Shown here: positions 9,201-17,432 of the stretch, piece after piece | Layout: each line of letters opens with the position of its first letter | Numbering within the stretch: position 1 is the stretch's first letter | From: Phycisphaerales bacterium Planc_01 | GTDB taxonomy: Bacteria; Planctomycetota; Phycisphaerae; Sedimentisphaerales; Anaerobacaceae | Assembly: GCA_001603075.1 (NCBI GenBank) | Contig: LVBB01000044.1 | Span: 1 to 64,000 of the forward strand | DNA: 64,000 nucleotides | Direction of reading: 5' to 3' | Translations under genes and position numbers: made by a program | The notes under the pieces: model-generated | What the model was told of the DNA's origin: nothing | Databases searched by the model: none | What the model saw: the letters and a program-made list of their open reading frames with translations, nothing else

Positions 9201-10554
9201 CTGGCTGGCTCGCCTGGCCGAATGGGGGGCCGGCGGCTGTCTGGCCGACGACATGGGCCTGGGCAAGACCATCGAGGCCCTGGCCCTGATCCTGCACCGT
9301 GCGGCCCGGGGGCCGACGCTGGTGGTGGCCCCCACGAGCGTCTGCGCCAACTGGGTGAGCGAGACACAGCGGTTCGCCCCGACGCTACGCCCGATTCGGT
9401 TCGGGATCGACGACCGCGGCCGTCGCGGGCAAGTGCTCGGAAACGTCGGGCCGTTCGATCTGGTGATCTGCTCCTATACGCTGCTCCAGCAGGAGGCCGA
9501 GGCGATCAAGGATGTGCACTTCGCGACGATGGTGCTGGACGAGGCACAGGCGATCAAGAATGCCGCGACGAAACGCTCTTCGGCGGCAATGGGGCTGGCG
9601 GGCGATTTCCGCATGATCTGCACGGGTACGCCCATCGAGAACCGGCTCGCCGAGCTGTGGAACCTGTTCCGCTTCATCAATCCCGGCCTGCTCGGCTCCG
9701 AGGACCGCTTCCGCGACCGGTTCGTGCGCCCCATCGAGATTGATCGCGATTCTTCCGCGCGCGCGACGCTCAAGGCCCTGGTCCAGCCGTTCATCCTCCG
9801 ACGCACCAAATCGCAGGTGCTCGAAGACCTGCCCGCGCGCACCGAGGTGATGCGACTGGTGGAGCTGACCGAAGAGGAACGGGCCCTGCACGAGTCGTTG
9901 CGCCGCCGCGCGCTGGAGCGGCTCGAAGGGGTTCGTGACATGGACAAGGGCCAGGCCCATATCCAGGTGCTGGCCGAGCTGATGAAGCTGCGGCGCTGCT
10001 GCTGCAACCCGCGCCTGGTGGTCCCGGACTGCGGCCTGCCCGGCTCGAAATTGGAGGCCTTTGCCGAACTGGTCGACGAGCTGCTCGAAAACCAGCACAA
10101 GGCCCTGGTCTTCTCGCAATTCGTCGATCACCTCAGCCTGCTGCGCGAGCACTTAGACGCCCGGAAGATCGGCTATCAGTATCTCGACGGCAGCACGCCC
10201 GCGCGGACCCGCCAAAAGCGGATCGACGCCTTCCAGAACGGCGACGGCGATCTGTTCCTGATTTCGCTGAAGGCCGGCGGGCTCGGCCTGAACCTCACCG
10301 CCGCCGATTACGTGATTCACATGGACCCGTGGTGGAATCCCGCCGTCGAGGACCAGGCCAGCGATCGCGCCCATCGCATCGGCCAGACCCGCCCGGTGAC
10401 GGTCTATCGCCTCGTCGCCGCCGAGACCATCGAGGAGAAGATCGTCCAGCTTCACCACGCCAAGCGCGACCTGGCCGACTCCCTGCTCGAAGGCACCGAC
10501 GCCGCACACGCCCTGACCGCCGACGACCTCATCAACCTGCTCCGCACCCGCTGA
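6235..10554 (+). CDS. SNF2/Rad54-family DEAD/H helicase with a large N-terminal extension
   Basis: The 1439-residue protein ends in a complete SNF2 ATPase. Motif I is D-D-M-G-L-G-K-T (Lys1011), motif II D-E-A-Q (Asp1102), motif III C-T-G-T-P-I-E-N-R, and motif VI D-R-A-H-R-I-G-Q-T around residue 1380. Such enzymes translocate on double-stranded DNA and remodel protein-DNA complexes. The first roughly 830 residues are unusual. They open with a region resembling a winged helix (S-S-L-D-G-A-V-L-A-M-F to about residue 90) and continue with helical, TPR-like sequence around residues 230-330. No nuclease motif was seen. ATG 6235 follows a near-perfect AAGGAGGTGAC. A separately promoted toxin-antitoxin pair follows. 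Its role in repair, transcription or defence is open. Confidence 0.85.
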   Translation: MDVATDRLRKRMDQDKMEVCRTNVRLAEMEQLSSLDGAVLAMFALSFGPLTRNDLIGALRQAGVTMPDGSLITAPKVGPSIRKLRQKDWIVEVGSTIPECPADVRADAIEAARSKGELRRFGEGLRRAVPAELTLDAWEYRWRRQRFKSFSHACRDVFLALENEDHKGLDRLAGLCKEDEYIQSLVPVLLVVCCDPFRPEYIERAGPYRDELLYGGLRTAMYGLDLENPVFGYVRSKVLTERHSFEKSILEISINHIAERDIMAGDMAGARAFLEAFPDLDTHIIRGMLELLCGDLSAARKAYDRALQHVGKTKRDQVAYLGSFPGLLHVLLLVQSEAPPASGPDRRQARTWLSWMLKSGSHCCYYGAYFFLDALLSFYEGCADPGGPAWRPSHRQGSSLVCLATCLMQMLYSLYASDAKALKARNGEALADVESLLDLWDKQGARWPVMQLSRLMDRLGVAPPQYAARAESFFGQSPAFDLSELWTVKEMWESQIGALEQLVQESESSAGEVSQNTRRLGWRLSDVGQGMISVTPVEQKRTKKGSWTGGREVALHRLMSPEISGLDYLTDQDKTTLAGAAGRRLGGYYSYNYAVDLNPGPVLQHLVGHTNVFWEGAPDIPVEIVRGAPEVRIVPRGRKLSITLDPYPDPYYCDGVWAIERESASRLRIVKFDSVHRKMAEILGPTGVTIPRDRSEEALKRLQGLSRHVAIQSNVALAGEEAEAVEPDCRPRLRLQRFGEGLQVQMVVVPLGGESQRAFTPGAGNSHLLECVAGRTVQTRRDLKKETVRAAEAVAAVAMLEAGPDCDYTWTFGDPFEALELLEQLQDISPELLAVEWPKGDPITVRPISAKQFQFSIRSAQSWFEVEAAVQIDRDVMIRMQTLLDQIESANGRFIAIGKDQYIALTRQLRKQLQGLSMSGQSVRKGAALRIHPLAAIALEQWKDEVGRFKADAAFNDWVERFRAIESYHAEIPSTLQATLRPYQQDGFLWLARLAEWGAGGCLADDMGLGKTIEALALILHRAARGPTLVVAPTSVCANWVSETQRFAPTLRPIRFGIDDRGRRGQVLGNVGPFDLVICSYTLLQQEAEAIKDVHFATMVLDEAQAIKNAATKRSSAAMGLAGDFRMICTGTPIENRLAELWNLFRFINPGLLGSEDRFRDRFVRPIEIDRDSSARATLKALVQPFILRRTKSQVLEDLPARTEVMRLVELTEEERALHESLRRRALERLEGVRDMDKGQAHIQVLAELMKLRRCCCNPRLVVPDCGLPGSKLEAFAELVDELLENQHKALVFSQFVDHLSLLREHLDARKIGYQYLDGSTPARTRQKRIDAFQNGDGDLFLISLKAGGLGLNLTAADYVIHMDPWWNPAVEDQASDRAHRIGQTRPVTVYRLVAAETIEEKIVQLHHAKRDLADSLLEGTDAAHALTADDLINLLRTR

Positions 10555-10592
10555 CCGTAGCGAGGCCGACAGGATTGCGGAGAACGACCGTG

Positions 10593-10621
10593 TTGACAAC
10601 ACACCCGTTGCAGGGCACAAT
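10593..10621 (+). promoter_or_regulatory. Sigma70-like promoter of the brnT-antitoxin operon
   Basis: TTGACA (10593-10598), 17-nt spacer, CACAAT (10616-10621). The expected transcript start falls within a few bases of the brnT ATG at 10630, so the first gene may be read from a leaderless message. Confidence 0.55.
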
Positions 10622-10629
10622 CGACATCC

Positions 10630-10920
10630 ATGAAGATCAGGGGAGTCATCTGGCTGGATTCGGTCATTGAGAAGATCGAAAGTAAGCATGGTGTCTCTTG
10701 CGACGAAGTGTGCCAAGTCCTTCAAGGACGTGCGGCGTGGCGTTTCGTAGAGAACGGGCATCGTCGCGCCGAGAACGTGTATGCCGCTCTTGGCCGGACC
10801 GAGGCTGGAAGGTGCTTGGTTGTGTTCTCTATTCAGAAACCAGATTACCGAGCGCTGATCCTGACGGCGCGCGATATGACTGTGGCTGAGAGAAGACGCT
10901 ATGAAAAAAAGCAACGATAA
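10630..10920 (+). CDS. brnT: BrnT-family ribonuclease toxin
   Basis: The 96-residue product has the BrnT layout: W-L-D-S-V-I-E-K-I-E-S-K-H-G-V near the N-terminus, a strand with E-N-V-Y-A-A-L-G-R-T-E-A-G-R-C-L-V-V-F, and the C-terminal signature A-R-D-M-T-V-A-E-R-R-R-Y-E-K-K. BrnT toxins are small RelE-like ribonucleases that stop translation and are neutralised by the product of the next gene, which usually represses the operon too. No Shine-Dalgarno precedes ATG 10630 and the promoter lies just upstream, which suggests leaderless initiation. The antitoxin frame begins 20 bases before this gene ends. Function is inferred from family. Confidence 0.8.
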   Translation: MKIRGVIWLDSVIEKIESKHGVSCDEVCQVLQGRAAWRFVENGHRRAENVYAALGRTEAGRCLVVFSIQKPDYRALILTARDMTVAERRRYEKKQR

Positions 10921-11209
10921 CAAGAGACGTGTCACTCGCAGGAAGAGCAGCGTCTCAGAGGCCCGAACGTATGCCGAGATCGGGGATTTCTGGGATGAGC
11001 ATGAGTTGTCGGACTACTGGGATGCGACCCGGCCCGTTCGTGCCGACATCCAGCTTCAATCCGAGGAGTCTCTCTATGCCGTCGAAAAAGGCTTGTCGGA
11101 CACCATCCGTCGTGCCGCCAAGGAGAGGGGCGTTTCTCCCCATACTCTCATCAATCTCTGGCTCCAGGAGAAGGTCCAGAAGCTCAAACTGGGGCCCGGA
11201 CGCGGGTAG
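10901..11209 (+). CDS. CopG/BrnA-type antitoxin
   Basis: The 102-residue protein starts with a very basic segment (K-K-S-N-D-N-K-R-R-V-T-R-R-K). It then shows the CopG_antitoxin signature F-W-D-E-H-E-L-S-D-Y-W-D and ends in a ribbon-helix-helix-like region where L-S-D-T-I-R-R-A-A-K-E-R-G-V-S precedes L-I-N-L-W-L-Q-E-K. Proteins of this family bind BrnT-type toxins through the N-terminal part and operator DNA through the helices. It overlaps brnT by 20 nt, and GAGAGAAGA inside brnT provides a ribosome-binding site. Operator repeats were not identified. Confidence 0.8.
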   Translation: MKKSNDNKRRVTRRKSSVSEARTYAEIGDFWDEHELSDYWDATRPVRADIQLQSEESLYAVEKGLSDTIRRAAKERGVSPHTLINLWLQEKVQKLKLGPGRG

Positions 11210-11304
11210 AAGAGCGGGCCAGTGCAGTTCGAGGAACGGGGTGTTTTCACAGATGCCGGAATGAGCGACCAACGGGTGTTGTCCTGCCTGAGAAGGAGGA
11301 TTCC

Positions 11305-12828
11305 ATGCAGACAAATCGACGTGAGTTTCTGAGAATGACGGCGGCGGCAGCCTTGTCGGCGGGGTTGGGCGCGGGGCAGACACGAGGGGCCGGCGGCGGC
11401 AGGGCGATCCCGCGATGGCGGGGGTTCAACCTGCTGGAGAAGTTCTATCGCAACGACCCGTTCCGCGAGAGCGACTTTCAGTGGATCAGCGAATGGGGCT
11501 TCGACTTCGTTCGCCTGCCGATGGACTACCGGCAATGGACCGATGCCAACGATCCGTACGCGCTGAAGGAGCCGGTGCTCGAACACATCGACCGGGCCAT
11601 CGAGCTCGGTCGCAAGTATGGAATCCACGTCTCCTTGAATCTGCACAACGCGCCGGGATATAGCGTCAACGCCGCGGCAAAGCACACGCTGGACCTGTGG
11701 AAGGACGCCGAGGCCCAGAAGCAGTTCGCATTCCAATGGTCGAATTTCGCGAAGCGCTATCGTGATGTTCCGTCGGCGCAACTGAGTTTCAATCTCGTCA
11801 ACGAGCCGGCGAATATCGACGAGGCCAGCTATGTCCGGGCGGTGCGCGGGGCCATCGACGGCATCCGTGCGGCCGATCCCGACCGGCTGATCATCACAGA
11901 CGGCCTGAACTGGGGCCGCGATCCGGTCCGCGCGCTGGCCGCCGAGGGCGTCGCCCAGTCCACTCGTGGCTACGAGCCGTTCGGCCTGACGCACTACAAG
12001 GCCAGTTGGGCCTCCGGCGCCGACCGGTTCCCGCTGCCCCAGTGGCCGGTCCCGCAGGTCAACGGCCATCTGCACGGTCCGGGCAATCGCGAGTTGCACT
12101 CGTCGCTGGTCATCGAGGGCCGCTTCGAGCGGGAGACGGCCCTGCGCGTTCGCGTGGGCCAGGTCTCCACTCGCGCGCGTCTGCGCGTGCAGGCGGACGA
12201 CCGCACGATCTTCGAGAAGGACTTCCGTCCGGGCCCGGGCGCCGGCGAGTGGACCGAGGTCGTCTTCGCCGAGCGGTGGAACACCTATCAGAACATCTAC
12301 GATCGGGACTACACGGCGGTGGTGCCGGCCGGCGCGAAGCTCGTGCGACTGGTCAACGCCGACGGCGACTGGCTCACGCTCAGAGAGATCGGCCTGCGTC
12401 CGAGCGGGGCGCAGGATGAGCCGGAACACGTCCTGAAGATAACGGACGCGACGTGGGGCCGGCCGACACGGGAGCCGGTGAGATACGATCCCACGGGCGA
12501 GGGTCCGGCCTTCATCACCCCGCGCATGCAGGACCGCCGGTGGCTATATGAGGATCGCGTGCTGCCGTGGAAGAAGGTCGCCGATTCCGGCGTGGGCGTG
12601 CACGTGGGGGAGTGGGGGGCGTATCGGTATACGCCGCACGATGTCGTGCTCCGATGGGCACGCGACCAACTCTCCGTCTGGGCCGAAGCCGGCTTCGGCT
12701 GGGCCCTCTGGAACTTCCGTGGCTCCTTCGGCATCCTCGATTCCGACCGCGCCGACGTCCAATACGAGGACTTCCGAGGCCGCAAGCTCGACCGCAAGTT
12801 CCTCACCCTGCTGCGCGAATTTGCCTGA
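11305..12828 (+). CDS. Tat-exported glycoside hydrolase family 5 enzyme with an inserted beta-rich domain
   Basis: The 507-residue protein begins with a twin-arginine signal (N-R-R-E-F-L-R-M, then an alanine-rich stretch). The catalytic barrel follows GH5: R-W-R-G-F-N-L-L-E near residue 35, the acid/base in L-V-N-E-P (Glu167) and the nucleophile in H-V-G-E-W-G (Glu436). The two glutamates are about 270 residues apart, far more than the roughly 100-130 usual for GH5. The extra sequence, about residues 245-385, has the strand-rich look of a carbohydrate-binding sandwich. ATG 11305 follows AAGGAGGA. Expected activity is endo-acting on a beta-linked glucan or mannan. It faces the saccharolytic genes on the other strand and ends 18 nt from GH97. 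Confidence 0.8.
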   Translation: MQTNRREFLRMTAAAALSAGLGAGQTRGAGGGRAIPRWRGFNLLEKFYRNDPFRESDFQWISEWGFDFVRLPMDYRQWTDANDPYALKEPVLEHIDRAIELGRKYGIHVSLNLHNAPGYSVNAAAKHTLDLWKDAEAQKQFAFQWSNFAKRYRDVPSAQLSFNLVNEPANIDEASYVRAVRGAIDGIRAADPDRLIITDGLNWGRDPVRALAAEGVAQSTRGYEPFGLTHYKASWASGADRFPLPQWPVPQVNGHLHGPGNRELHSSLVIEGRFERETALRVRVGQVSTRARLRVQADDRTIFEKDFRPGPGAGEWTEVVFAERWNTYQNIYDRDYTAVVPAGAKLVRLVNADGDWLTLREIGLRPSGAQDEPEHVLKITDATWGRPTREPVRYDPTGEGPAFITPRMQDRRWLYEDRVLPWKKVADSGVGVHVGEWGAYRYTPHDVVLRWARDQLSVWAEAGFGWALWNFRGSFGILDSDRADVQYEDFRGRKLDRKFLTLLREFA

Positions 12829-12846
12829 GCGGGGTAAGAGGTCTTC

Positions 12847-14832
12847 TCATGGGGTCGTGGCCGGTTCAAGAATGACGGCCAGGCCGCCGCGAGGTTCCAT
12901 CGCCACGTGCAGGACATCGGCGGCGGTGGCCTGTATCACCGTTCGCCGGGCATCGCGCGAGCCTTTGACATCGGAGAAGATCGTAGCGCGGTAGGGGACT
13001 CGCTCGTTGAGGAAATCGAACGGCAGTTCGACCAGCCGGGCGTCTTCGTCGTTCATCCCACCGATGAACCACCGGCGTCCGCTGCGTCGGGCGATGACCA
13101 CGCAGTCACCCGGCTCGGCTCGCAGGACGCGCACGTCGTCCCAGACGGTCGGCACCTTTTCGAGAAACTCCATCTCCGGGCCGAACTGGTTGCGGCTGCC
13201 GTAGACGTTGCGCACCGACTGCCTCGCCCCGTGGTAGACCACGAGCTGGGCCATCTCGAACAGCTTGGTCCGGCCGTCCTGGCCGCTGTAGAGCGTCGGC
13301 GTGTGGTCGTGGGCGCCGACCAGGTGCCGCGTGAACGGCAGCATCAGCTCGTGTGTGACCGGGGGGTTGGTCTCGCGTCCGCCGCCGCCTTCCTGGGTCA
13401 GCAGGTTCGGATAGGTGCGGCGCATCCCGTCGGCGATGTAGCCGTCGTGGATGTTCAGGACCAGCTTGTGCTCAGCGGCGATCGCGACGAGCCGGCGCAG
13501 CCATTGGACGTCGTCCTGGCTGTCGCACGCGACGAAGCCCGGCTTGAGCGCCGTGACGCCCCAGCTTGCGAGGGTTTTCCACACCAGTTCCACGTTGTGA
13601 TCGCCGTACGGTTTCAGCGTGCCGCCGTTGACGTAGAGCGAGAGCCCGACGCCTTTGGACTTGCCGTACCGGATGACCTCAGGCATGTCGAGATCGATGT
13701 GGCTGAGCGAGCCGTAGAACCGCTCCATGAACTGCAGGTACGGCACGTAGCCGCTGGCAACGGTCATGGGGTTGCCATTGGTGTTCTTGATCCAGTCGTG
13801 GCCTTCGAGCCGCTTGCGGGTGCTCTCGGGCATGTGCTCTTTGAAGTGGGCGATGGCTTCGTCGCTCCACTTGCGTTCGGTGCCGTACCAGCTCCAGTCG
13901 ATGTGAACGTAGCCGATGTTGTGCTCGGCGGCAAAGTCCATGTTCCTCTTGAGGTTCTCTGTCTCGATGGGCCCGCAGTTGTCGATGAAGATGCCCGGCT
14001 CGATCCACGAGGGGTCGTCGATCGCACACGGTGGATTGAGATTCTCCACGAGCATGCGCCGCTCGATCAGCCCGGCGACGTTCGGCGCCAGGATGAAGCC
14101 GCGCCAAGTGAGTGTTTGCGGCGTGGCCAGCGTGAGCTTGCCCTTGCGAAAGTGCGGTTGCAGGGTACGGCCGTCCTTCTGCTTGAGCACGCACGGCGGC
14201 TGGTTCGCCACGTGCGCTTCGAACAGCGACGCCATCGCAGCGTCGCCCAGCTCGATCGTCAGCGGAATCATCGCTGATTTGCACTCACTGATCGGCGTGG
14301 GCGTCTCGCTGTAGTGCGCCTCGGTCCACGGGATCGGATAGGCCCCGAAGTTGTCGGCGAAACGGAACTCCGTTGCCTCATTCGAAACCGTTGCGCCGTT
14401 CAGCGCCGGCTGCTCAGGCAGCACATAGCGGAACGCGACGCCCTCGTCGTAGGTGCGAAACTCGATGTGCATACGACGCTTCGACTCGGCCCGTTCCTCT
14501 AACTCGATGGTCAAATGGTGGTAGCAGTCGCGAACGATCTCGCGTTCGCCGACGACCGGCTTCCAGCGCGTGTCGGCCGATCCGGTCTGCGTCCCGACGA
14601 TTTCGAACGCGCCGAACGGCTGCTCGTCGAGGTTCAGGCCCAGCGCCGAATCGCGAATCACGGCTTGGCCGGCACAGGTCACGTCATACCGAGGCGCCCC
14701 ATCGACGAGCGTTACCGACACCACGTTTTGGCCGTCGGGCGAGACGCACGTCAGGAACTCGTTCGCTCCGCTCCGAGACGCGCCTGTGCAAACGAGCAAT
14801 ACCACGACAAGAACGCAAGGTCGCTGGAACAT
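12847..14832 (-). CDS. Glycoside hydrolase family 97 (alpha-glucosidase/alpha-galactosidase type)
   Basis: The 661-residue secreted protein has a signal peptide (V-L-V-V-V-L-L-V-C-T-G) and the three-part GH97 plan. There is an N-terminal beta-sandwich with S-P-D-G-Q-N-V-V-S-V, a barrel with G-Y-V-H-I-D-W-S-W-Y, and a C-terminal sandwich. R-R-T-Y-P-N-L-L-T-Q-E-G and G-A-H-D-H-T-P-T are conserved family features. Retaining GH97 enzymes carry an Asp nucleophile in a K-V-D-F-type strand. Here that strand reads L-K-P-G-F-V, with Gly in the Asp position, so it may belong to the inverting, SusB-like group. ATG 14832 follows GGAGG. The beta-helix gene ends 54 nt upstream on the same strand. Confidence 0.85.
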   Translation of the reverse strand: MFQRPCVLVVVLLVCTGASRSGANEFLTCVSPDGQNVVSVTLVDGAPRYDVTCAGQAVIRDSALGLNLDEQPFGAFEIVGTQTGSADTRWKPVVGEREIVRDCYHHLTIELEERAESKRRMHIEFRTYDEGVAFRYVLPEQPALNGATVSNEATEFRFADNFGAYPIPWTEAHYSETPTPISECKSAMIPLTIELGDAAMASLFEAHVANQPPCVLKQKDGRTLQPHFRKGKLTLATPQTLTWRGFILAPNVAGLIERRMLVENLNPPCAIDDPSWIEPGIFIDNCGPIETENLKRNMDFAAEHNIGYVHIDWSWYGTERKWSDEAIAHFKEHMPESTRKRLEGHDWIKNTNGNPMTVASGYVPYLQFMERFYGSLSHIDLDMPEVIRYGKSKGVGLSLYVNGGTLKPYGDHNVELVWKTLASWGVTALKPGFVACDSQDDVQWLRRLVAIAAEHKLVLNIHDGYIADGMRRTYPNLLTQEGGGGRETNPPVTHELMLPFTRHLVGAHDHTPTLYSGQDGRTKLFEMAQLVVYHGARQSVRNVYGSRNQFGPEMEFLEKVPTVWDDVRVLRAEPGDCVVIARRSGRRWFIGGMNDEDARLVELPFDFLNERVPYRATIFSDVKGSRDARRTVIQATAADVLHVAMEPRGGLAVILEPATTP

Positions 14833-14886
14833 GGTTCCTCCAAGGTTGAGATTCGGTGTCTTCCTTCAGGCGTTGCCGATGCAGCG

Positions 14887-17136
14887 TCACCACACTTTCA
14901 GGGGGATTCTGCCTTCGCCTGGATTCTCGAACGGGCCAGGGAAGGGTCTCGCCGGGTCTCGTCTCTTGCCGAAATAATCGGTGTCGACGGCCAAGGGCGT
15001 GCCGTCGGGGTTTTCATAGGGCGCCTTTGAGACTACCGCCGATCCCAGGCGATTCGTCGTTACCGGCGCCGTCTTCGCGGCCTGCCACGACGGATCGACG
15101 GTGATGTGCAGGTGCACGGACGTGCCTTCTTCGGCGATTTGAATCTTGGGATCGGATTGCGTCTTTGCGATGGGGTTCTCTTCTGCGACGCAGGGCTCGG
15201 CTCCATTGAGATAGACGTTGCCCTCGGCGAAGATCGGACGCGTCGCCTTGTTGTAGACGGCCAGGCTACTGGGGCCGACGAACACGTTGTTGTGGAATCG
15301 GTTGTCGCCGCCGGCGATGTTCAGCAGGCCCGCGACCTCGGTGGAGTGAGGTTTGTGGAACGGCGTCTCGCGATTCAGCTCGGGATGCGGCGCGATGCGG
15401 CCGGCGAAGAGGTTGTGGACGTAGGCTCCACCCTGCGAGACGTCCAGCAGCGAACGGTTCGAAAGAAAGATGTTGTTGTCGACGAGGAAGGGGCCATGAT
15501 TGACCTCGACGAAAAGGTCTTCCGATGAGTTGTTGTCGTGCAGCAGGTTCCGGGTGACGCGCGTGCCCTGCGCCATCCAGTCGAGCCAGATGCCGCGGCA
15601 GGTGCGGTAGATATGGTTACGGCTGATCTCGGTGTCGATGGCTGCGTGAATCTTGATGCCCGCCATCTCGGCGCCTGTGAACAACTGGCGGATGTGGATG
15701 TCGTGAATGTCGTTGTTGGTGATCGTGCAGAAGACCGCGCCGAGGCTGCCGACGAGGCCCGCCTGCTCGCAATGGGATATTTCGTTGTTGCGCACGATGT
15801 GGTGACCGATGTTCTCTTTCGACCAGCCGCGTTCCAGTCCCCGCTCGATGGTCTTGACGTAGCCCTCGGCGGTGTTGGCCGAGGTGTTGTCCCACTGATC
15901 GCCGTGCTTGCCGAGCGTGATTCCCACGCACGTCGAATAGCGGATGTCACAATCCTCGATGATCCAGCCCTTGCTCCAGTGGGTGCCGATCAGGCCGATC
16001 TGCTCGGCTGTCGGTGGCGCCCAGGGCGTGGCGGCGTGCATCATGGCAAAGCCGCGCACCGCGAGGTAGTTGACGCCCGGCTCAGCGGGATAGAACACCG
16101 TTTGACGCACGTTGATCTCGACTTCGGCCTCGTTGGGATTGACGTCCTGGAACTGCGCCCAGATCGTCGTGTTCGTCTCGTCTACTTGAGCGAACCAGAG
16201 CCGGACATCCGACGGCTGCGACTGCCGTCCCCGGAACGCGAGATACAGCGTTCGGATTCCGCCTACCGGCTGGATCTGGACGTCGAACGAACGCCACGAT
16301 TGCCATCCGCCGGTGTTCGGGACTTGGCACGTGCCCAGCAGTTTCCCATCGGGCGCATCCAGACGAACCTCGATGGTCCCGCCGCTCGTCTCGGACGCGG
16401 CGCGAATCTCCAGTTGTGTGGTGCCGTCCCGGCCGAAGTCGACTCGCTCGTAGCGGACCCAGTCACCGTCATTGATCCAGCCGATGCATTGACCGCCTTC
16501 CGAGCAGTCCGCTGTCTGAATACCCTGCTGCGCCGTGAAAGAAGCGGCAGGAACTCTCCCGGCTTCCGCGCCGGCCGGCCGCAGCCAGGCGACGTTCAGC
16601 AGGTGCTGCCCGTCCCCAGGCGCGTAGCCGGAGGCCTGACCGATGGGTTTGAGCACATCGTCGAGCCTGGCTGCTTCGATGAGCCAGTGCCCGTTGAGGT
16701 AGACCGCGCCGGTGTGGTGGTCGCGCCCCTTGCCCTCGAACCAGTCGCCGTGGATCAGGTCGCGGTACGGATTGAAGTCGCCGAAGAAGCTATTGGCGAT
16801 TGTGACCTTCCACGTGTCGTTCTGCACCTTCTGCCAGCCTTTGACGACCTCAGAGCCTTTGATGACGACCTTCTCGCCGGGTGCGGCCCGATACACGATA
16901 CGTTCAGTGTCAGATGTTCCGCCCCGGGCCGGGGTCACCCGTTCGCGATACGTCCCCTCATGCACCGTGACGACGTCGCCCGGCCGCGCGACCTGGGCCG
17001 CCTTCGAGATCGTCCGGAACGGCTGCGCCGAAGAGCCGGCGTTCTCGTCGTTGCCCCCGACCGAGACATGATACTCCCGCGCCGAAACCACGGAAGCGAG
17101 CAGTGCCGCACAGAATAGCATGTGAAAAGCCTTCAT
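14887..17136 (-). CDS. Secreted right-handed beta-helix protein with an inserted CBM6-like module
   Basis: The 749-residue protein has a signal peptide and then Y-H-V-S-V-G-G-N-D-E-N-A-G, the DUF1565-type opening of parallel beta-helix proteins. Residues about 193-320 look like a family 6 carbohydrate-binding module, with G-W-I-N-D-G-D-W-V-R-Y-E-R-V-D-F. After that, N-N-D-I-H-D-I-H, I-S-R-N-H-I-Y-R and H-N-N-V-F-V-G-P mark helix turns up to about residue 640. Such proteins are polysaccharide lyases, epimerases or GH-like enzymes; the sequence alone does not decide which. ATG 17136 follows GGGAGGA. It probably acts in the periplasm or outside the cell with the neighbouring hydrolases. Confidence 0.75.
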   Translation of the reverse strand: MKAFHMLFCAALLASVVSAREYHVSVGGNDENAGSSAQPFRTISKAAQVARPGDVVTVHEGTYRERVTPARGGTSDTERIVYRAAPGEKVVIKGSEVVKGWQKVQNDTWKVTIANSFFGDFNPYRDLIHGDWFEGKGRDHHTGAVYLNGHWLIEAARLDDVLKPIGQASGYAPGDGQHLLNVAWLRPAGAEAGRVPAASFTAQQGIQTADCSEGGQCIGWINDGDWVRYERVDFGRDGTTQLEIRAASETSGGTIEVRLDAPDGKLLGTCQVPNTGGWQSWRSFDVQIQPVGGIRTLYLAFRGRQSQPSDVRLWFAQVDETNTTIWAQFQDVNPNEAEVEINVRQTVFYPAEPGVNYLAVRGFAMMHAATPWAPPTAEQIGLIGTHWSKGWIIEDCDIRYSTCVGITLGKHGDQWDNTSANTAEGYVKTIERGLERGWSKENIGHHIVRNNEISHCEQAGLVGSLGAVFCTITNNDIHDIHIRQLFTGAEMAGIKIHAAIDTEISRNHIYRTCRGIWLDWMAQGTRVTRNLLHDNNSSEDLFVEVNHGPFLVDNNIFLSNRSLLDVSQGGAYVHNLFAGRIAPHPELNRETPFHKPHSTEVAGLLNIAGGDNRFHNNVFVGPSSLAVYNKATRPIFAEGNVYLNGAEPCVAEENPIAKTQSDPKIQIAEEGTSVHLHITVDPSWQAAKTAPVTTNRLGSAVVSKAPYENPDGTPLAVDTDYFGKRRDPARPFPGPFENPGEGRIPLKVW

Positions 17137-17293
17137 AGTGGTCCTCCCTGGGGGTCACCCCATGTTAGCCTGGATGCTCGGATCTTCGCCGGCTTGTCCG
17201 CAGGCGGCGCGCCTATGCTACCATCATCCCGGCCGGGCGTCGAGCAATTCAAGGAGACTCGGGGCCTTTGGTGCGACCGGATCCTGGCCGCTG

Positions 17294-17351
17294 TGTAGGC
17301 CGAGCGTCCTCGCTCGTCCTTGGGGTGTCGTGCGGGGCCGCACGACCTACA
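17294..17351. repeat. Double-palindrome intergenic element
   Basis: The element is bounded by TGTAGG and CCTACA. It holds two hairpins, CGAGCGTCCTCGCTCG (17301-17316) and CGTGCGG/CCGCACG (17329-17344), separated by a short spacer. The plan matches the elements at 5861 and 25663, although the stems differ in sequence. It lies in the 296-nt gap between the oxidoreductase and beta-helix genes. No other feature was seen in that gap. Confidence 0.6.
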
Positions 17352-17432
17352 GGTGGCCGGGAATGAATCGCGGGTCGTTCGCAAGCTCTTCAATGCGTTC
17401 CTTGTCCATGTCTTGTGTGTCGATGGTCGCGT

